NCBI GenBank assembly: GCA_964463695.1
Contig: CAYXCZ010000008.1
Location: 73,839-137,838 of the forward strand
Reading direction: 5' to 3'
Source of the DNA: JALNZU01 sp964463695
Lineage (GTDB): Bacteria > Bacteroidota > Bacteroidia > Bacteroidales > F082
DNA length: 64,000 bases
In this document: positions 16,829 to 26,316 of the stretch, piece by piece
How positions within the stretch are numbered: the first letter of the stretch is position 1
How the letters are laid out: each line of letters opens with the position of its first letter
Made by a program: the position numbers and the translations under genes
The notes under the pieces: model-generated
Databases searched by the model: none
The model's input: the letters and a program-made list of their open reading frames with translations, nothing else
Told to the model about the DNA's origin: nothing

Positions 16829-17383
16829 TTATTCGATGATTCTATCTTTTATTTTCACTGCAGGATTTCCCTGATAAATAGAAAATGCTTCCAGGTTTTT
16901 AGTGGCTACTGAATTGACAGCCAATACACTATGTGTGAAACAAGTTACCCCCGGACAAACGACGCTATGAGCTCCAACCCATGCACCATCTTCCAAAATA
17001 ATTGGCAGTGTAATTAAATCAAAAGTTGATTTTTTGAAATTGTGGTTCCCACACAACAGCATGGCTCCCTGCGAGATACAACAATTCTTTCCGATAGTCA
17101 CTTCAGCCAGATTGTCAATCCAGGCATTTTCGCCGATCCAGGTATAATCTCCAACAGACAGTTTCCATGGGTATTTGATATTTACAGAAGGTTTTATCAC
17201 AACCCCTTTTCCGATTTTTGCTCCAAATAAACGTAAAAAAGCAATCTTAAGGCTATTAACAGGATTCAAGGGGTTGATAAAAAATATAACATTAATAATA
17301 AACCAGAGTAAACGTTTAATTGCCCCTGCTCCTGTTTTGAAATCTCCGGTTGTGTAAACGGATAAATTGGTAGTTTTATTCAT
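16829..17383 (-). CDS. WcaF-like hexapeptide-repeat acetyltransferase
   Basis: The ATG at 17383 overlaps the preceding glycosyltransferase stop by 8 bp and gives 184 residues. The sequence carries left-handed beta-helix repeats (IGKGVVIKPSVNIKYP, IGENAWIDNLAEVTIG, ISQGAMLLCGNH) and the C-terminal signature GNPAVKIKDR. The catalytic His is likely in LLCGNHNF. WcaF-like enzymes acetylate sugars of colanic acid-type polymers. The adjacent WcaE-like enzyme and the Gmd/Fcl pair in the same operon fit a fucose-containing, acetylated polymer. Confidence 0.88.
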   Translation of the reverse strand: MNKTTNLSVYTTGDFKTGAGAIKRLLWFIINVIFFINPLNPVNSLKIAFLRLFGAKIGKGVVIKPSVNIKYPWKLSVGDYTWIGENAWIDNLAEVTIGKNCCISQGAMLLCGNHNFKKSTFDLITLPIILEDGAWVGAHSVVCPGVTCFTHSVLAVNSVATKNLEAFSIYQGNPAVKIKDRIIE

Positions 17384-18518
17384 CTGCAAATAGTTTTATG
17401 TTTTGTTCCAAAATACTGTTGTTCTGCATGAATTCATGTGCATACTGCAAAGATGCTTTTGAAAACATTTCATACGTACTTTGATCCATTTCAATTAATT
17501 GCTTAATTGCTGCTATGAATGTAGAATCATCTTCCAACGGCAGATCCCAGCCAGATTTAGATTTTTCCAGATTACGCCAGGGAGTGTTTCTGCTAATGAT
17601 GACTGGTGTAGAGGCCATAAAACTTTCTAAAATTGTATGCCCAAAGTTTTCGCCATTAGTTGGCATAAACATCGCATGATATGTCGATAACATACTCAAT
17701 ACCTGATCACCAGGAATACTCCCTTTATAGTTAACTTTCACATTACCGGGTAATTCTGCAATTACATTTTTACACTGATTCCAATATTCTTCATTGTAAA
17801 CCGGTCCATAAATATCAAAAACTATCAAGCCATTGGTACATTTTTTCAGAACTTCAATAGCATAAAGGGTGTTCTTCTCAGGTGAAATACGTGCAACTGA
17901 ACATAAATTCAATATGCCTTTTTGTTTTATCCGCGATTTCCAGGGAGCAAGTTCTATTTTCATTGGAAGTTCCTCTGCAATCATTATTCTGGCTTTTTTG
18001 CCAATAGTCAATCTAATATCTTCTGCCTCAACAGCATTGGCTGCATGAAACACAACATTTTTGTAAAATCCACCAAATCGAGCCAATTTAATGCCTATAG
18101 CCTTTTTTTTTGCCTTAACTGCTAACGAATGCTTGCCTAACATTCCGTGTGAACCAATGACGACCGGAACCTTTTTAACTTTTGCAAGAATTACCGGCAA
18201 AACAGAAAAGTAAAAGGAATAAACTCCATGTACATAAGCTAAATCAAAGTTGGTTTCAGAAACTAACTTTCTTAATGTCTGTATTTTAAGCTGATCAGCT
18301 GAAATGTAATAAGCTTCAGCATTAGGAGCAATTCGATTCCATTGATTACTATTTATTTGTTCATAAGGAACTGTTTCACAATAGTCAGTATCACGGGTAA
18401 TAACTTTAAACTCATATTTACCCTCTAAATGAGCTATTTGGTTTGAAAAGGCTTTCAAAACGCCACCAGCCCTGTAGCCTGGAAGGTACCAATCAATGAA
18501 AGAAAGTATTGTTTTCAT
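17376..18518 (-). CDS. Family 4 glycosyltransferase
   Basis: The 380-residue GT-B protein has an N-terminal acceptor domain with LPGYRAGGVLKA, the typical glycine-rich loop. Its C-terminal nucleotide-sugar domain has the retaining-GT4 motif ENFGHTILE (E-x7-E) and CSVARISPEKN. It acts in the cytosol on lipid-linked sugar intermediates. Donor and acceptor are unknown. It lies 22 bp downstream of the next GT4 gene. Confidence 0.88.
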   Translation of the reverse strand: MKTILSFIDWYLPGYRAGGVLKAFSNQIAHLEGKYEFKVITRDTDYCETVPYEQINSNQWNRIAPNAEAYYISADQLKIQTLRKLVSETNFDLAYVHGVYSFYFSVLPVILAKVKKVPVVIGSHGMLGKHSLAVKAKKKAIGIKLARFGGFYKNVVFHAANAVEAEDIRLTIGKKARIMIAEELPMKIELAPWKSRIKQKGILNLCSVARISPEKNTLYAIEVLKKCTNGLIVFDIYGPVYNEEYWNQCKNVIAELPGNVKVNYKGSIPGDQVLSMLSTYHAMFMPTNGENFGHTILESFMASTPVIISRNTPWRNLEKSKSGWDLPLEDDSTFIAAIKQLIEMDQSTYEMFSKASLQYAHEFMQNNSILEQNIKLFADE

Positions 18519-18540
18519 AATTAAAAAGCTGTTAAAGGCA

Positions 18541-19539
18541 TTAAGTTGTTTGAGCTATTTGCTCGTAAAGCTGCGTATATTTCGCAGCTATTGTTCTTGC
18601 TGAAAAACGTTCTACATTTTTTAATCCTTTTTGAATCAATTCATTACGAAGATTTTCATTTTCAATAAGCGATCTAATAGCTGCTTTAATCTCACCCACA
18701 TCTTCAGGATTGACTATCAATGCTGCATCACCGGCAACTTCAGGCATACTTGTTCTGTTAGAGGTGATAACTGCTCTACCTACAGCGTTTGCTTCAATAA
18801 TTGGCATTCCAAAACCTTCATACAACGAAACAAATGAAACAATATCAGCTTCCTTATAGCGCTTAATTACATGCTCATAGGGAAGGTTAAAATAGTTCTC
18901 AAACTCAATGTGATGCTTTTCGAGCAGTTTTTTATGATGATCACGCAAATGCCCTAAGATAGTTAGTTTAACTTGCATTCCATCGATGGCCTCGATCAAA
19001 CGCTCCAGATTTTTATTATGTGCTGTACCTATGTGTAAAATATTAGGCTTCTGAGAGTTAAAAGTATGCTCAGAATATTTTATTGAAGGGGAAATACAGT
19101 TATGAACAACAACAATCTTTTCAGGATCAACATGGATTACTTTTAACAGTTCCTGCTTGGTAAACTCCGATATTACAGTAATATAACGCACACGACGTGC
19201 AGGCAATGAAAACCAAAATAGTTTGATTATTCTTCTAGCTATTCCCGAAAGGCGTTTCAGTACCTCCAGGTCGTGAATCGTGAGTATTGTTTTGTTTTTT
19301 GCCATTAACAGGGCAATAAAATGTACATCACCGGTAATATGATTTACCTGCCCCTGCTGGCCAATTACCTCGAAGCAACTCTTTATCCTGTCCACAATTC
19401 CTTTGCTTGCTCTACTGAGGTAATAATTGCTGTGTTCAACATTCTCCGGCAAGCCTGACTGAATGAAACCAAATAATTCCTCTATACTGAAATAGTCGGT
19501 AAAAGGTTTTCTGAAAAAATACACCACATTGATATTCAT
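18541..19539 (-). CDS. Family 4 glycosyltransferase
   Basis: The 332-residue protein has NILHIGTAHNKNLERLIEA and the E-x7-E motif EGFGMPIIEA, followed by ITSNRTSMPEVAGDAALIV. This C-terminal pattern is typical of mannosyl- or fucosyltransferase-like GT4 enzymes. The N-terminal half is shorter than average and less conserved. It follows the polymerase-like gene by 11 bp in the operon. Confidence 0.88.
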   Translation of the reverse strand: MNINVVYFFRKPFTDYFSIEELFGFIQSGLPENVEHSNYYLSRASKGIVDRIKSCFEVIGQQGQVNHITGDVHFIALLMAKNKTILTIHDLEVLKRLSGIARRIIKLFWFSLPARRVRYITVISEFTKQELLKVIHVDPEKIVVVHNCISPSIKYSEHTFNSQKPNILHIGTAHNKNLERLIEAIDGMQVKLTILGHLRDHHKKLLEKHHIEFENYFNLPYEHVIKRYKEADIVSFVSLYEGFGMPIIEANAVGRAVITSNRTSMPEVAGDAALIVNPEDVGEIKAAIRSLIENENLRNELIQKGLKNVERFSARTIAAKYTQLYEQIAQTT

Positions 19540-19550
19540 ATCTTTAAGGA

Positions 19551-20909
19551 TTACATTTTAAGTTTGAGAATCTTTGTCATTCCAAAGAAGACAATAAAAG
19601 CGACAAGCGCAGCTTTTGTAAAATGATTAAAAACAGTAGCGAAATCAGTTTCAGCTTTAATTACCTGAAAAAATAAAACCGGTAGCCACAAAATGAGTGT
19701 TGGATAGGTTTTAGATAAGGATATAACTTTGATAATGATTACATTATAAAATATTCCAATAAAAAAAAGAAAAATGATTCCTCCTAAAACACCATAATTT
19801 GCATAGCCTTCACCTACTAATGAAATATCCATACTTGTGGTTTCTGGAAGTTCGGTACCTGTGAAGCGTTCAAAATTAGCTCTGCCACCGGCTTTTGCTT
19901 TTGACGGGGCAAGTACACGGGGCAAAAGTCCGGCATAAATAGCCGTTTCAATTGTTTCGCCTTTCACAAATGGATATTTTTCAGGCATATGACCTAAAAT
20001 TCGGGCGATAATCCATCCTTGATTCAACCGTGCTCCGACATTTTGCATGGCGCTTGTTTCAAATAAAACAGCAGGATTTTCGAGTCGGCTTAATATAACT
20101 TCCTGATAAATTTCACCGTTGCTTTTATCGCTATCACTGTACCATGTGGCCATTCGATACTCCTCTTTGGTGGATTGAATAAGCATCACCATAATAAAAC
20201 CAATTCCTAAAATAGCAATTTTGCCTGGCATAGGGATTTTAAGCACAAAAGCCACTACTAAAAGTGAAAACATCATCCACAAAATCAATTCCCCAAACAT
20301 ACCCATCAGCACAGCTTGAAAAATCACCATCCCCATAACTCCTGCAAATGCAAACCACTTCAATTTCGATTTGGTGAATAGAATGATATAAACACCAACG
20401 AACTGCATTCCGGAAAGTAAAAAGAATAAAAAAGAAAGGCTTTTTGGGAGAAATTTTCCAGCAAAGCCTGCCGCAAGTCCAATAGCTGCAATCAAATAAC
20501 CAAGAAGCTGTTTATCACTTATAAACTCTTTCAGCTTTTGAATATCCTCATCATTGATAATCCGTTCATCGGTTATTGGAAAATACAACCCGATTACCAG
20601 AGCTGCACACGCCGGTACCACATAATGCATATAAGTTGCTTCATCTACATCCATGTAGTAGAGCTCATCGTAAGGAAGAATATTATAGGCCATCACCGGC
20701 CCAACAATCCATTGCATTAACGCCAAAAAAGCGATAAGGTCACGTACTTCGATTCGCTTTCCCAAATCCTGAACAAATTTGAGAACTACACCAAAAGAAA
20801 GCACAAGACCAAGTGTTGACACAAAATATAAGTCAGTAAAAAACTCGAACCAGGCAAACGTAAGAATGCCAACGGTCACAAGTCCTAAACTTCTTTGTGT
20901 CAAATACAT
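19551..20909 (-). CDS. Wzy-like O-antigen/polysaccharide polymerase
   Basis: The 452-residue protein has about 10-12 membrane segments and one large soluble loop (about 250-350, including KEEYRMATWYSDSDKSNG). The motif VGEGYANYGVLGG follows, matching the E-x-Y-x-N-x-G pattern seen in oligosaccharide repeat-unit polymerases. Such enzymes join lipid-linked repeat units in the periplasm. I considered a Wzx flippase, but the loop and motif argue for polymerase. No other candidate polymerase lies in the window. Confidence 0.8.
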   Translation of the reverse strand: MYLTQRSLGLVTVGILTFAWFEFFTDLYFVSTLGLVLSFGVVLKFVQDLGKRIEVRDLIAFLALMQWIVGPVMAYNILPYDELYYMDVDEATYMHYVVPACAALVIGLYFPITDERIINDEDIQKLKEFISDKQLLGYLIAAIGLAAGFAGKFLPKSLSFLFFLLSGMQFVGVYIILFTKSKLKWFAFAGVMGMVIFQAVLMGMFGELILWMMFSLLVVAFVLKIPMPGKIAILGIGFIMVMLIQSTKEEYRMATWYSDSDKSNGEIYQEVILSRLENPAVLFETSAMQNVGARLNQGWIIARILGHMPEKYPFVKGETIETAIYAGLLPRVLAPSKAKAGGRANFERFTGTELPETTSMDISLVGEGYANYGVLGGIIFLFFIGIFYNVIIIKVISLSKTYPTLILWLPVLFFQVIKAETDFATVFNHFTKAALVAFIVFFGMTKILKLKM

Positions 20910-20918
20910 AAAAAATTC

Positions 20919-22079
20919 CTAGATATGATTTTCCAAACTTTTGACAATATTTTCAAATGACCAATCCTGAATGATCCTGAACGACTCACTGCCCATTTTT
21001 TCCAATCCTTCTTTACTTTTAAGGAGTTGTTTCAAAGCTGCTGAGCAGTCTTGCATATCACCTGAAGTAAAAATTCGTCCATTCTCATTATTATGAACCA
21101 GATCAGGAGCACAGCCTGCTTTGTCGCTAAGCAAAATAGCTTTCTCGCAAGCCATAGCTTCATTTACAACAAGACCCCATGTTTCGCCAGGACCCTGTGA
21201 AGGCAATGCCAAAACATCAGCCAAATGGTAGACAACAGGCATCATTTGTTGATTTTGAAAAGGCAAAAAATGAATATTTATCTGACCTTCGGTCATTTGT
21301 TTCATTTCTTCTTCGTAAAAACCATTGCCAACAAAAATAAGATGGCTTCCAGTTTGGTTTAGATGTCGAAATGCTTCCAGTAAAAGAAGCGGATTCTTTT
21401 TCGACTCAAACTTTCCAACAAATAATACAACCTTATCTTCTTTTTCAATCCCAAGTTTCTCCCTCCATTCACCTGCTTGTTGTTTAAAAGAAGTGGCATT
21501 ACTACTAAACCTTTCGTTATCAATGGCATGTGGAGCAAAATATAACTTATCTGGCGAGAATCCATGTTTCAAAAAATAGGCTTTATTGTTTTGTCCAACA
21601 TAAAAAGCACCATCACATTTTTTGTAAACATGTGTCAGAACGATCCTTCTGAGCATTTGTTTCAAGCCAGATATCTCATCAATTAGAGTTGAGTCACCAC
21701 GAAAATAAACAGGAATTTTCCCTTTAAAATATCTCATGGCTCCATAATGAGCTTTATAGTTCCAGCCATAGATTAAAACTGCCTCAGCACCCCAATTTTT
21801 AATCGCAGGAATCAAATCAGGGCAATCGATTCCTTTATAACCAATTGGGCCGGGGGTTTTAGAAATATTGTTAATGAATTGGTATTCATAACCTTCTAGT
21901 AATGGGATATCCCATTTTATTTCTTTACCAAAATCTTTATCAAACAATTTTTCCTGACTTTGGCTCCAGGTATAAAATACCTTAGGATATAATTTTGTAG
22001 ACCTGGCTAAGGTTGCAAACATAGGAGCATTGTACTGAATGGGATGAGAAGAAATAATTGCTAAACGCTTCTTTTTCAT
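20919..22079 (-). CDS. Family 4 glycosyltransferase
   Basis: The 386-residue GT-B protein has IISSHPIQYNAPMF at the N-terminus, VLFVGKFESKKNPLLLLEA at the start of the donor domain, and the E-x7-E motif ETWGLVVNEAMACEKAI. It overlaps the preceding gene by 4 bp (ATGA), implying coupled translation. The role in repeat-unit assembly is clear from context, but the sugar is not. Confidence 0.88.
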   Translation of the reverse strand: MKKKRLAIISSHPIQYNAPMFATLARSTKLYPKVFYTWSQSQEKLFDKDFGKEIKWDIPLLEGYEYQFINNISKTPGPIGYKGIDCPDLIPAIKNWGAEAVLIYGWNYKAHYGAMRYFKGKIPVYFRGDSTLIDEISGLKQMLRRIVLTHVYKKCDGAFYVGQNNKAYFLKHGFSPDKLYFAPHAIDNERFSSNATSFKQQAGEWREKLGIEKEDKVVLFVGKFESKKNPLLLLEAFRHLNQTGSHLIFVGNGFYEEEMKQMTEGQINIHFLPFQNQQMMPVVYHLADVLALPSQGPGETWGLVVNEAMACEKAILLSDKAGCAPDLVHNNENGRIFTSGDMQDCSAALKQLLKSKEGLEKMGSESFRIIQDWSFENIVKSLENHI

Positions 22080-23368
22080 GACTTTAGTGTTTTTTCAAAA
22101 AAATCAACTTGCTTTCGTGTAGCTTCTCTGGCTGTAAAAGGCTCAAAAGCTTCCCAGTTTGTTGCAGGTGTATAAGGAAGCTTATTAAGTTCACTTTTTA
22201 GGACTTCATAGAAGTGATCAGCAATGGATTCGGGGTTATCTTCATTGTAAAAACTGACACACTCCCCTGCTTTGGTGCTATTTAAAATCTCAACAACACT
22301 ACTGTTTTCGTTAAAAACTGCAATTAATGGCCTTTTTGATAAGATATAAGGATACAATTTTGAGGCAGTATAATTGGTATCAGTTGAGCCAGGTACTATA
22401 AGAAGATCAGCCTCTTTGAGCACTTTCATAGCAGTGAAATAGGGCAATCTGTCAGTAATTTCAGTTACTTGATCAAGTACACCATAACGTTCTGCGATTG
22501 GTTCAATAGTTTTTTGACCTTTGCCATCAGCAGCATAACTCGTACCAATAAAAAACATCTGAATCTTTTTAAACAACTCCGGATGTTCATCAATTCCTTT
22601 GGCAAAACCAGCAAAAATTCCACTGAGAGCCAATTGCATATCATGTCCTCCCCTTCCAATATAAACCACATGGATTTTCCCATCAGATTTATTGAAAACT
22701 TCATTCTTTATTTGAGCTTCATCTAAAATATCAAAATCAATACTTGCTCCACCAAAAGGAATTACTGTACACATTTCAGGATGGATGTTGGCATAACGTT
22801 CGATAAGCATTTTAGGGTAACCAGCTGATACAGATATAATTCCTGCTACTTTTTTCATTGCAAAAGCCTCCAGATACTTGTCCATACGATAAGCCATCCA
22901 AAACTTTGGTGGTCGCTCGTGACTAGGCTTGTCAAGATAAAAATCGTTGCGCCATGGGTCTTGCATGTCAATGATATAGGGTATATTGAATTTCTTTTTC
23001 CAAATTCGACCTAAAATCATCACTGGAAATGCTGTTGTTGTGAAATAAACCAGGTCGTATTTTCTCGATCGTAATAAGCGATTTCCTTCTTTATAATATT
23101 GCCATAATGACCTGTATCCACTATTTCCTAAACCAAACTTTCTTGTTTTATCTGCTTCAAAAGCTTTTATGCGAATGATTTCACTAGTTTCAGGTATGGT
23201 TTTTAACAACAACGGGTCCTCACTCATTTCAATGAATTCAGGCTCAACAGCTACAACAGTTGCACGCCAACCAAAATCTTCAAAATAAAGCAAACTCTGC
23301 CTGATACGGTGCATGTCGGCAGCGTTGATAGGTGGAAAATTAGGCGATATTACCAAGACATTTTTCAT
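22076..23368 (-). CDS. GT4-like glycosyltransferase
   Basis: I start at the ATG at 23368 (430 residues), which begins with the usual VLVISPNFPPINAADMHR acceptor-domain strand. The open frame to 23401 would overlap the upstream gene. The donor domain contains VVYIGRGGHDMQLA and the C-terminal LYPYILSKRPLIAVFNENSSVVEIL, where the second helix of the E-x7-E region is degenerate. It resembles GT4 enzymes of exopolysaccharide loci. The specificity is unknown. Confidence 0.82.
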   Translation of the reverse strand: MKNVLVISPNFPPINAADMHRIRQSLLYFEDFGWRATVVAVEPEFIEMSEDPLLLKTIPETSEIIRIKAFEADKTRKFGLGNSGYRSLWQYYKEGNRLLRSRKYDLVYFTTTAFPVMILGRIWKKKFNIPYIIDMQDPWRNDFYLDKPSHERPPKFWMAYRMDKYLEAFAMKKVAGIISVSAGYPKMLIERYANIHPEMCTVIPFGGASIDFDILDEAQIKNEVFNKSDGKIHVVYIGRGGHDMQLALSGIFAGFAKGIDEHPELFKKIQMFFIGTSYAADGKGQKTIEPIAERYGVLDQVTEITDRLPYFTAMKVLKEADLLIVPGSTDTNYTASKLYPYILSKRPLIAVFNENSSVVEILNSTKAGECVSFYNEDNPESIADHFYEVLKSELNKLPYTPATNWEAFEPFTAREATRKQVDFFEKTLKS

Positions 23369-23379
23369 ATCCGATGATT

Positions 23380-24612
23380 TTAAATAACCTTTGAAACCCA
23401 ATTAACTAGATTCTGTTCTTGCTTCTCCCAACAAAACATATCCTCTGCTATAAGAAACGCATCTCTTTTTGCTTCCTTCAATTTAGATTCATCTTTAAGT
23501 AGCTGATTCAGTGTATCTACAAAACTTTTTTTATCTCTATTTCTAAATAAATGAACGGCATTACCGGCCACTGAAGCTACTTCCTTTTGCCCTGAAGTAT
23601 CTGTTGCAACAACTGCTATTCCAGAAAGAAGGTATTGTAAAATTTTGTTTGTTATAGTTAAGTTCCTGCTGTCAGGCACGTATTCCTCAATGGCAAGTCC
23701 AATATCATGTTCGGCTATTCGTGAAAGCAGTTCTAGATGAGGCACAAGTGAATGAAAAAAAAGTCTGTGGCCTTTTTCTTCCGGAAACAGCGCTATCAGT
23801 TCATCTTTGAATGATCCGAAAAGGTTCCCTCGCAGGTGAAGATCAAGCGGAATACTAATTTCACCCAGTGCTTCAACCAGAAATTCCAGACCACGCCCTG
23901 GTCCAATTGTTTGTGAATACCAATGAATGGATGGGCGACCTGTATCTGAACGGTCTTTGAAAAGACCATCCATATAAGATCGTTCAGCCCATGGAAACAC
24001 ATTATGAAGCACTTTGGGGCGTTCAGAATTGGCAAAAACAGCCAAAGCTGAAGCTAAACTTTCAGAAGTTGTATAAGTTAAGCTGGAATTCTTAAGTGCA
24101 AACTTTTCATTCTTTTCCAGAAGTTTGATTGGCCTGCTTTTATTTGCCTCGGGCAATAGGTCATGCGAATACCAATCTTCAAAATCGAAAGCAACATTAA
24201 ATCCTTTTTTTAAAAGTCTTACTCCAATAACTGTGCTCATTTCCTGGTGACAAGTATAAAGATCAGCACGTTCAGCAACAGCTGCACGAAGGTTTGCATG
24301 ATAATCATATCCCAGGGCATATTTATTTTCTATCCCAAATCTGCTGATAAACTCCCCTGCAACACGTCGTTTTAGACGTTCTTTGAGCCTGTACCAGTCG
24401 GAGGCCTGACCTGGAATCATATTAATGACGCCTTTGTAAACTATTTTCTGAGTATCAATAAGTTTTAAATCCTCTTCCAATAGGTCGGGATAAGTGAAAG
24501 TTGTTAGAATGCTTACCTCAAAACCAGCTTTTGATAGCGTATTGGCTTCTTTCACTACTCTTGGATTTCGACATAAGTGACTCTGAGTCAATATACAAAT
24601 TTTCTTTGGCAT
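23380..24612 (-). CDS. GT4-like glycosyltransferase
   Basis: The 410-residue protein starts ICILTQSHLCRNPRVVKEANTL, the N-terminal pattern of GT4 enzymes. The donor domain has WYSQTIGPGRGLEFLVEAL and ITNKILQYLLSGIAVVATDTSGQKEV. The E-x7-E motif is not canonical, so either the family is divergent or the retained acid lies in EYVPDSRN. It lies 3 bp from the upstream GT2 gene. Confidence 0.8.
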   Translation of the reverse strand: MPKKICILTQSHLCRNPRVVKEANTLSKAGFEVSILTTFTYPDLLEEDLKLIDTQKIVYKGVINMIPGQASDWYRLKERLKRRVAGEFISRFGIENKYALGYDYHANLRAAVAERADLYTCHQEMSTVIGVRLLKKGFNVAFDFEDWYSHDLLPEANKSRPIKLLEKNEKFALKNSSLTYTTSESLASALAVFANSERPKVLHNVFPWAERSYMDGLFKDRSDTGRPSIHWYSQTIGPGRGLEFLVEALGEISIPLDLHLRGNLFGSFKDELIALFPEEKGHRLFFHSLVPHLELLSRIAEHDIGLAIEEYVPDSRNLTITNKILQYLLSGIAVVATDTSGQKEVASVAGNAVHLFRNRDKKSFVDTLNQLLKDESKLKEAKRDAFLIAEDMFCWEKQEQNLVNWVSKVI

Positions 24613-24615
24613 GGT

Positions 24616-25608
24616 TTAACTTTTTTGAGTGAGGGAATGAACCAATGATCTTAACTTCTTTGCTGATTTCCAGCCAAACATTGATTTGGTAGTTTCAATC
24701 AATTTACCTCCAAGAACCGGAAGAGCAGGTTTCATACCAGTTTCCTTCACTTTTTGTTCGCAAAAATCAACTAGATCAGGAAACATTGGATAAGCATTGA
24801 TTGCAATCTCTTGATACAAAGTACTGATTGCCTGTCGGTAATGAATCGAATTGGTGAATTCTCCCAAATATTTGGCTTTACAGTTCAACGCATGCAATGC
24901 ACTTTCCAGATTGGCTTTTTTGTTGTAGCGCGAAGAAATATTTCCTCCGGCAATAAATCTTCGGTAATAGTTGATTCCGCCGGTGGTCCTTATGCCTTTG
25001 GAGGCCAGAACTGCTCTCGCAAAATACTCTCCATCCTGATCCAAAAGCAACGATTCGTCCCAGGGGCCAATTTTCCTTGCAATTTCAATTGGAGTAAGCC
25101 AGGCACTTGTCTGCACCATCCATCTTTCGCCATAACCACCATATAAACGAATCAAAAAGTCTACAGGATCATCTGTGTCAAAAATCCAATTTGATTCTTC
25201 TCTTGGTGTCATTTTGTGGTAATCCTCACCATCCATAAAATGAACTGAAGGACTTATACCCATAAATCCCTTGTTCTTTTCGAGGATATCAACCTGAGCT
25301 TCAATCTTGTCATAACTAAGCACATCATCAGCATCAAGGTATTGGATATAGTTTCCCTTGCTCGCAGCCAAGCCCTTGTTGCGCGCGACACAGGCACCTT
25401 GATTGGATTGAAGGATTATTTTAATTCGGTCAGATTCAAATTTTCGGGCACGTTCGACAGTTTTATCCTTTGAACCATCATCAATCACGAATGCTTCACA
25501 ATTTTTCCAACTTTGATGAACAACGGCATCAAGTGTCTCTTCAATAAACCTTTCCGCATTATAGGATGGTATTACTATGGAAACCAATGGAATAGTAGTG
25601 AGTGACAT
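24616..25608 (-). CDS. Family 2 glycosyltransferase
   Basis: The 330-residue GT-A protein has VSIVIPSYNAERFIEETLDA, AFVIDDGSKDKTV and the metal-binding site YIQYLDADDVLS. The C-terminal region contains a probable acceptor-binding helix bundle. It is one of five GT2 enzymes in this part of the operon and follows the acetyltransferase gene by 11 bp. Confidence 0.88.
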   Translation of the reverse strand: MSLTTIPLVSIVIPSYNAERFIEETLDAVVHQSWKNCEAFVIDDGSKDKTVERARKFESDRIKIILQSNQGACVARNKGLAASKGNYIQYLDADDVLSYDKIEAQVDILEKNKGFMGISPSVHFMDGEDYHKMTPREESNWIFDTDDPVDFLIRLYGGYGERWMVQTSAWLTPIEIARKIGPWDESLLLDQDGEYFARAVLASKGIRTTGGINYYRRFIAGGNISSRYNKKANLESALHALNCKAKYLGEFTNSIHYRQAISTLYQEIAINAYPMFPDLVDFCEQKVKETGMKPALPVLGGKLIETTKSMFGWKSAKKLRSLVHSLTQKS

Positions 25609-25619
25609 AATGAATTATT

Positions 25620-26270
25620 TTAAACTGATAGTTTCTTTTTGCGATAATCTTCGAATTTTTCAGCCTGAATATAACCTCTGTATTTTTGCTTATAATTCAA
25701 TCTTACCAGCTTTTCAGGGTCGAGTTTTTTAATTAGTTTGGCAGGATTACCAGCAATCACACAATTTCCTTCCGGAAATGATTTAGTTACTACCGAACCT
25801 GCTCCAACTACCGTAAAATCACCAAGTTCTACACCGGGCAAAATCATTGAGTTCATTCCAATCCAGCAATAACTGCCAATTTTTGTTTCACTTGAAAATT
25901 GTTTCATGTGGTCATAAATTTCATGTCCACCACTAAGGATACCAACATTCTGTGCTATAAAAGTATAATCTCCAAATGTTAGTTTTCCTGATCCCTGAAT
26001 GTAGCAACCCGGAATAAAGCCGGGGTTAGTCCCAACTCCAACAAGAATGTTGTGTGCACCTAGAATCCGACTTGTAAAATGGGTTGGCCAATAGGCTTCT
26101 TTGTTGTAGCCCAATACTTTCTGTTTATACCACTTTGAAAATGTATATCGGTCATTCTGATTTTGCGTGTCTCTGATAAACCTGAAGTAAGGCAATCGGG
26201 TAATCATCCAAATGAAGATTTTCAATGGATTAGAGAAGGTATCTTTTAGTTTTTCACTCGTGATTTTCAT
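25620..26270 (-). CDS. Hexapeptide-repeat O-acetyltransferase
   Basis: The 216-residue protein has an N-terminal hydrophobic/amphipathic segment followed by left-handed beta-helix repeats. These include GSGKLTFGDYTFIAQNVGIL, IGSYCWIGMNSMILPGVELG and VVGAGSVVTKSFPEGNCVIAGNPAKLI. The likely catalytic His is in GGHEIYDH. It probably acetylates a sugar of the repeat unit, using acetyl-CoA in the cytosol. Confidence 0.87.
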   Translation of the reverse strand: MKITSEKLKDTFSNPLKIFIWMITRLPYFRFIRDTQNQNDRYTFSKWYKQKVLGYNKEAYWPTHFTSRILGAHNILVGVGTNPGFIPGCYIQGSGKLTFGDYTFIAQNVGILSGGHEIYDHMKQFSSETKIGSYCWIGMNSMILPGVELGDFTVVGAGSVVTKSFPEGNCVIAGNPAKLIKKLDPEKLVRLNYKQKYRGYIQAEKFEDYRKKKLSV

Positions 26271-26316
26271 AGTTTTTGAACAGTTAAAAGTCTGTTATGA
26301 TGATTTTTATGAAAAC

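Noticed and set aside
19551..20909. Membrane protein considered as a Wzx flippase
   Set aside because: The large soluble loop and the GEGYANYG motif fit a Wzy-type polymerase better.
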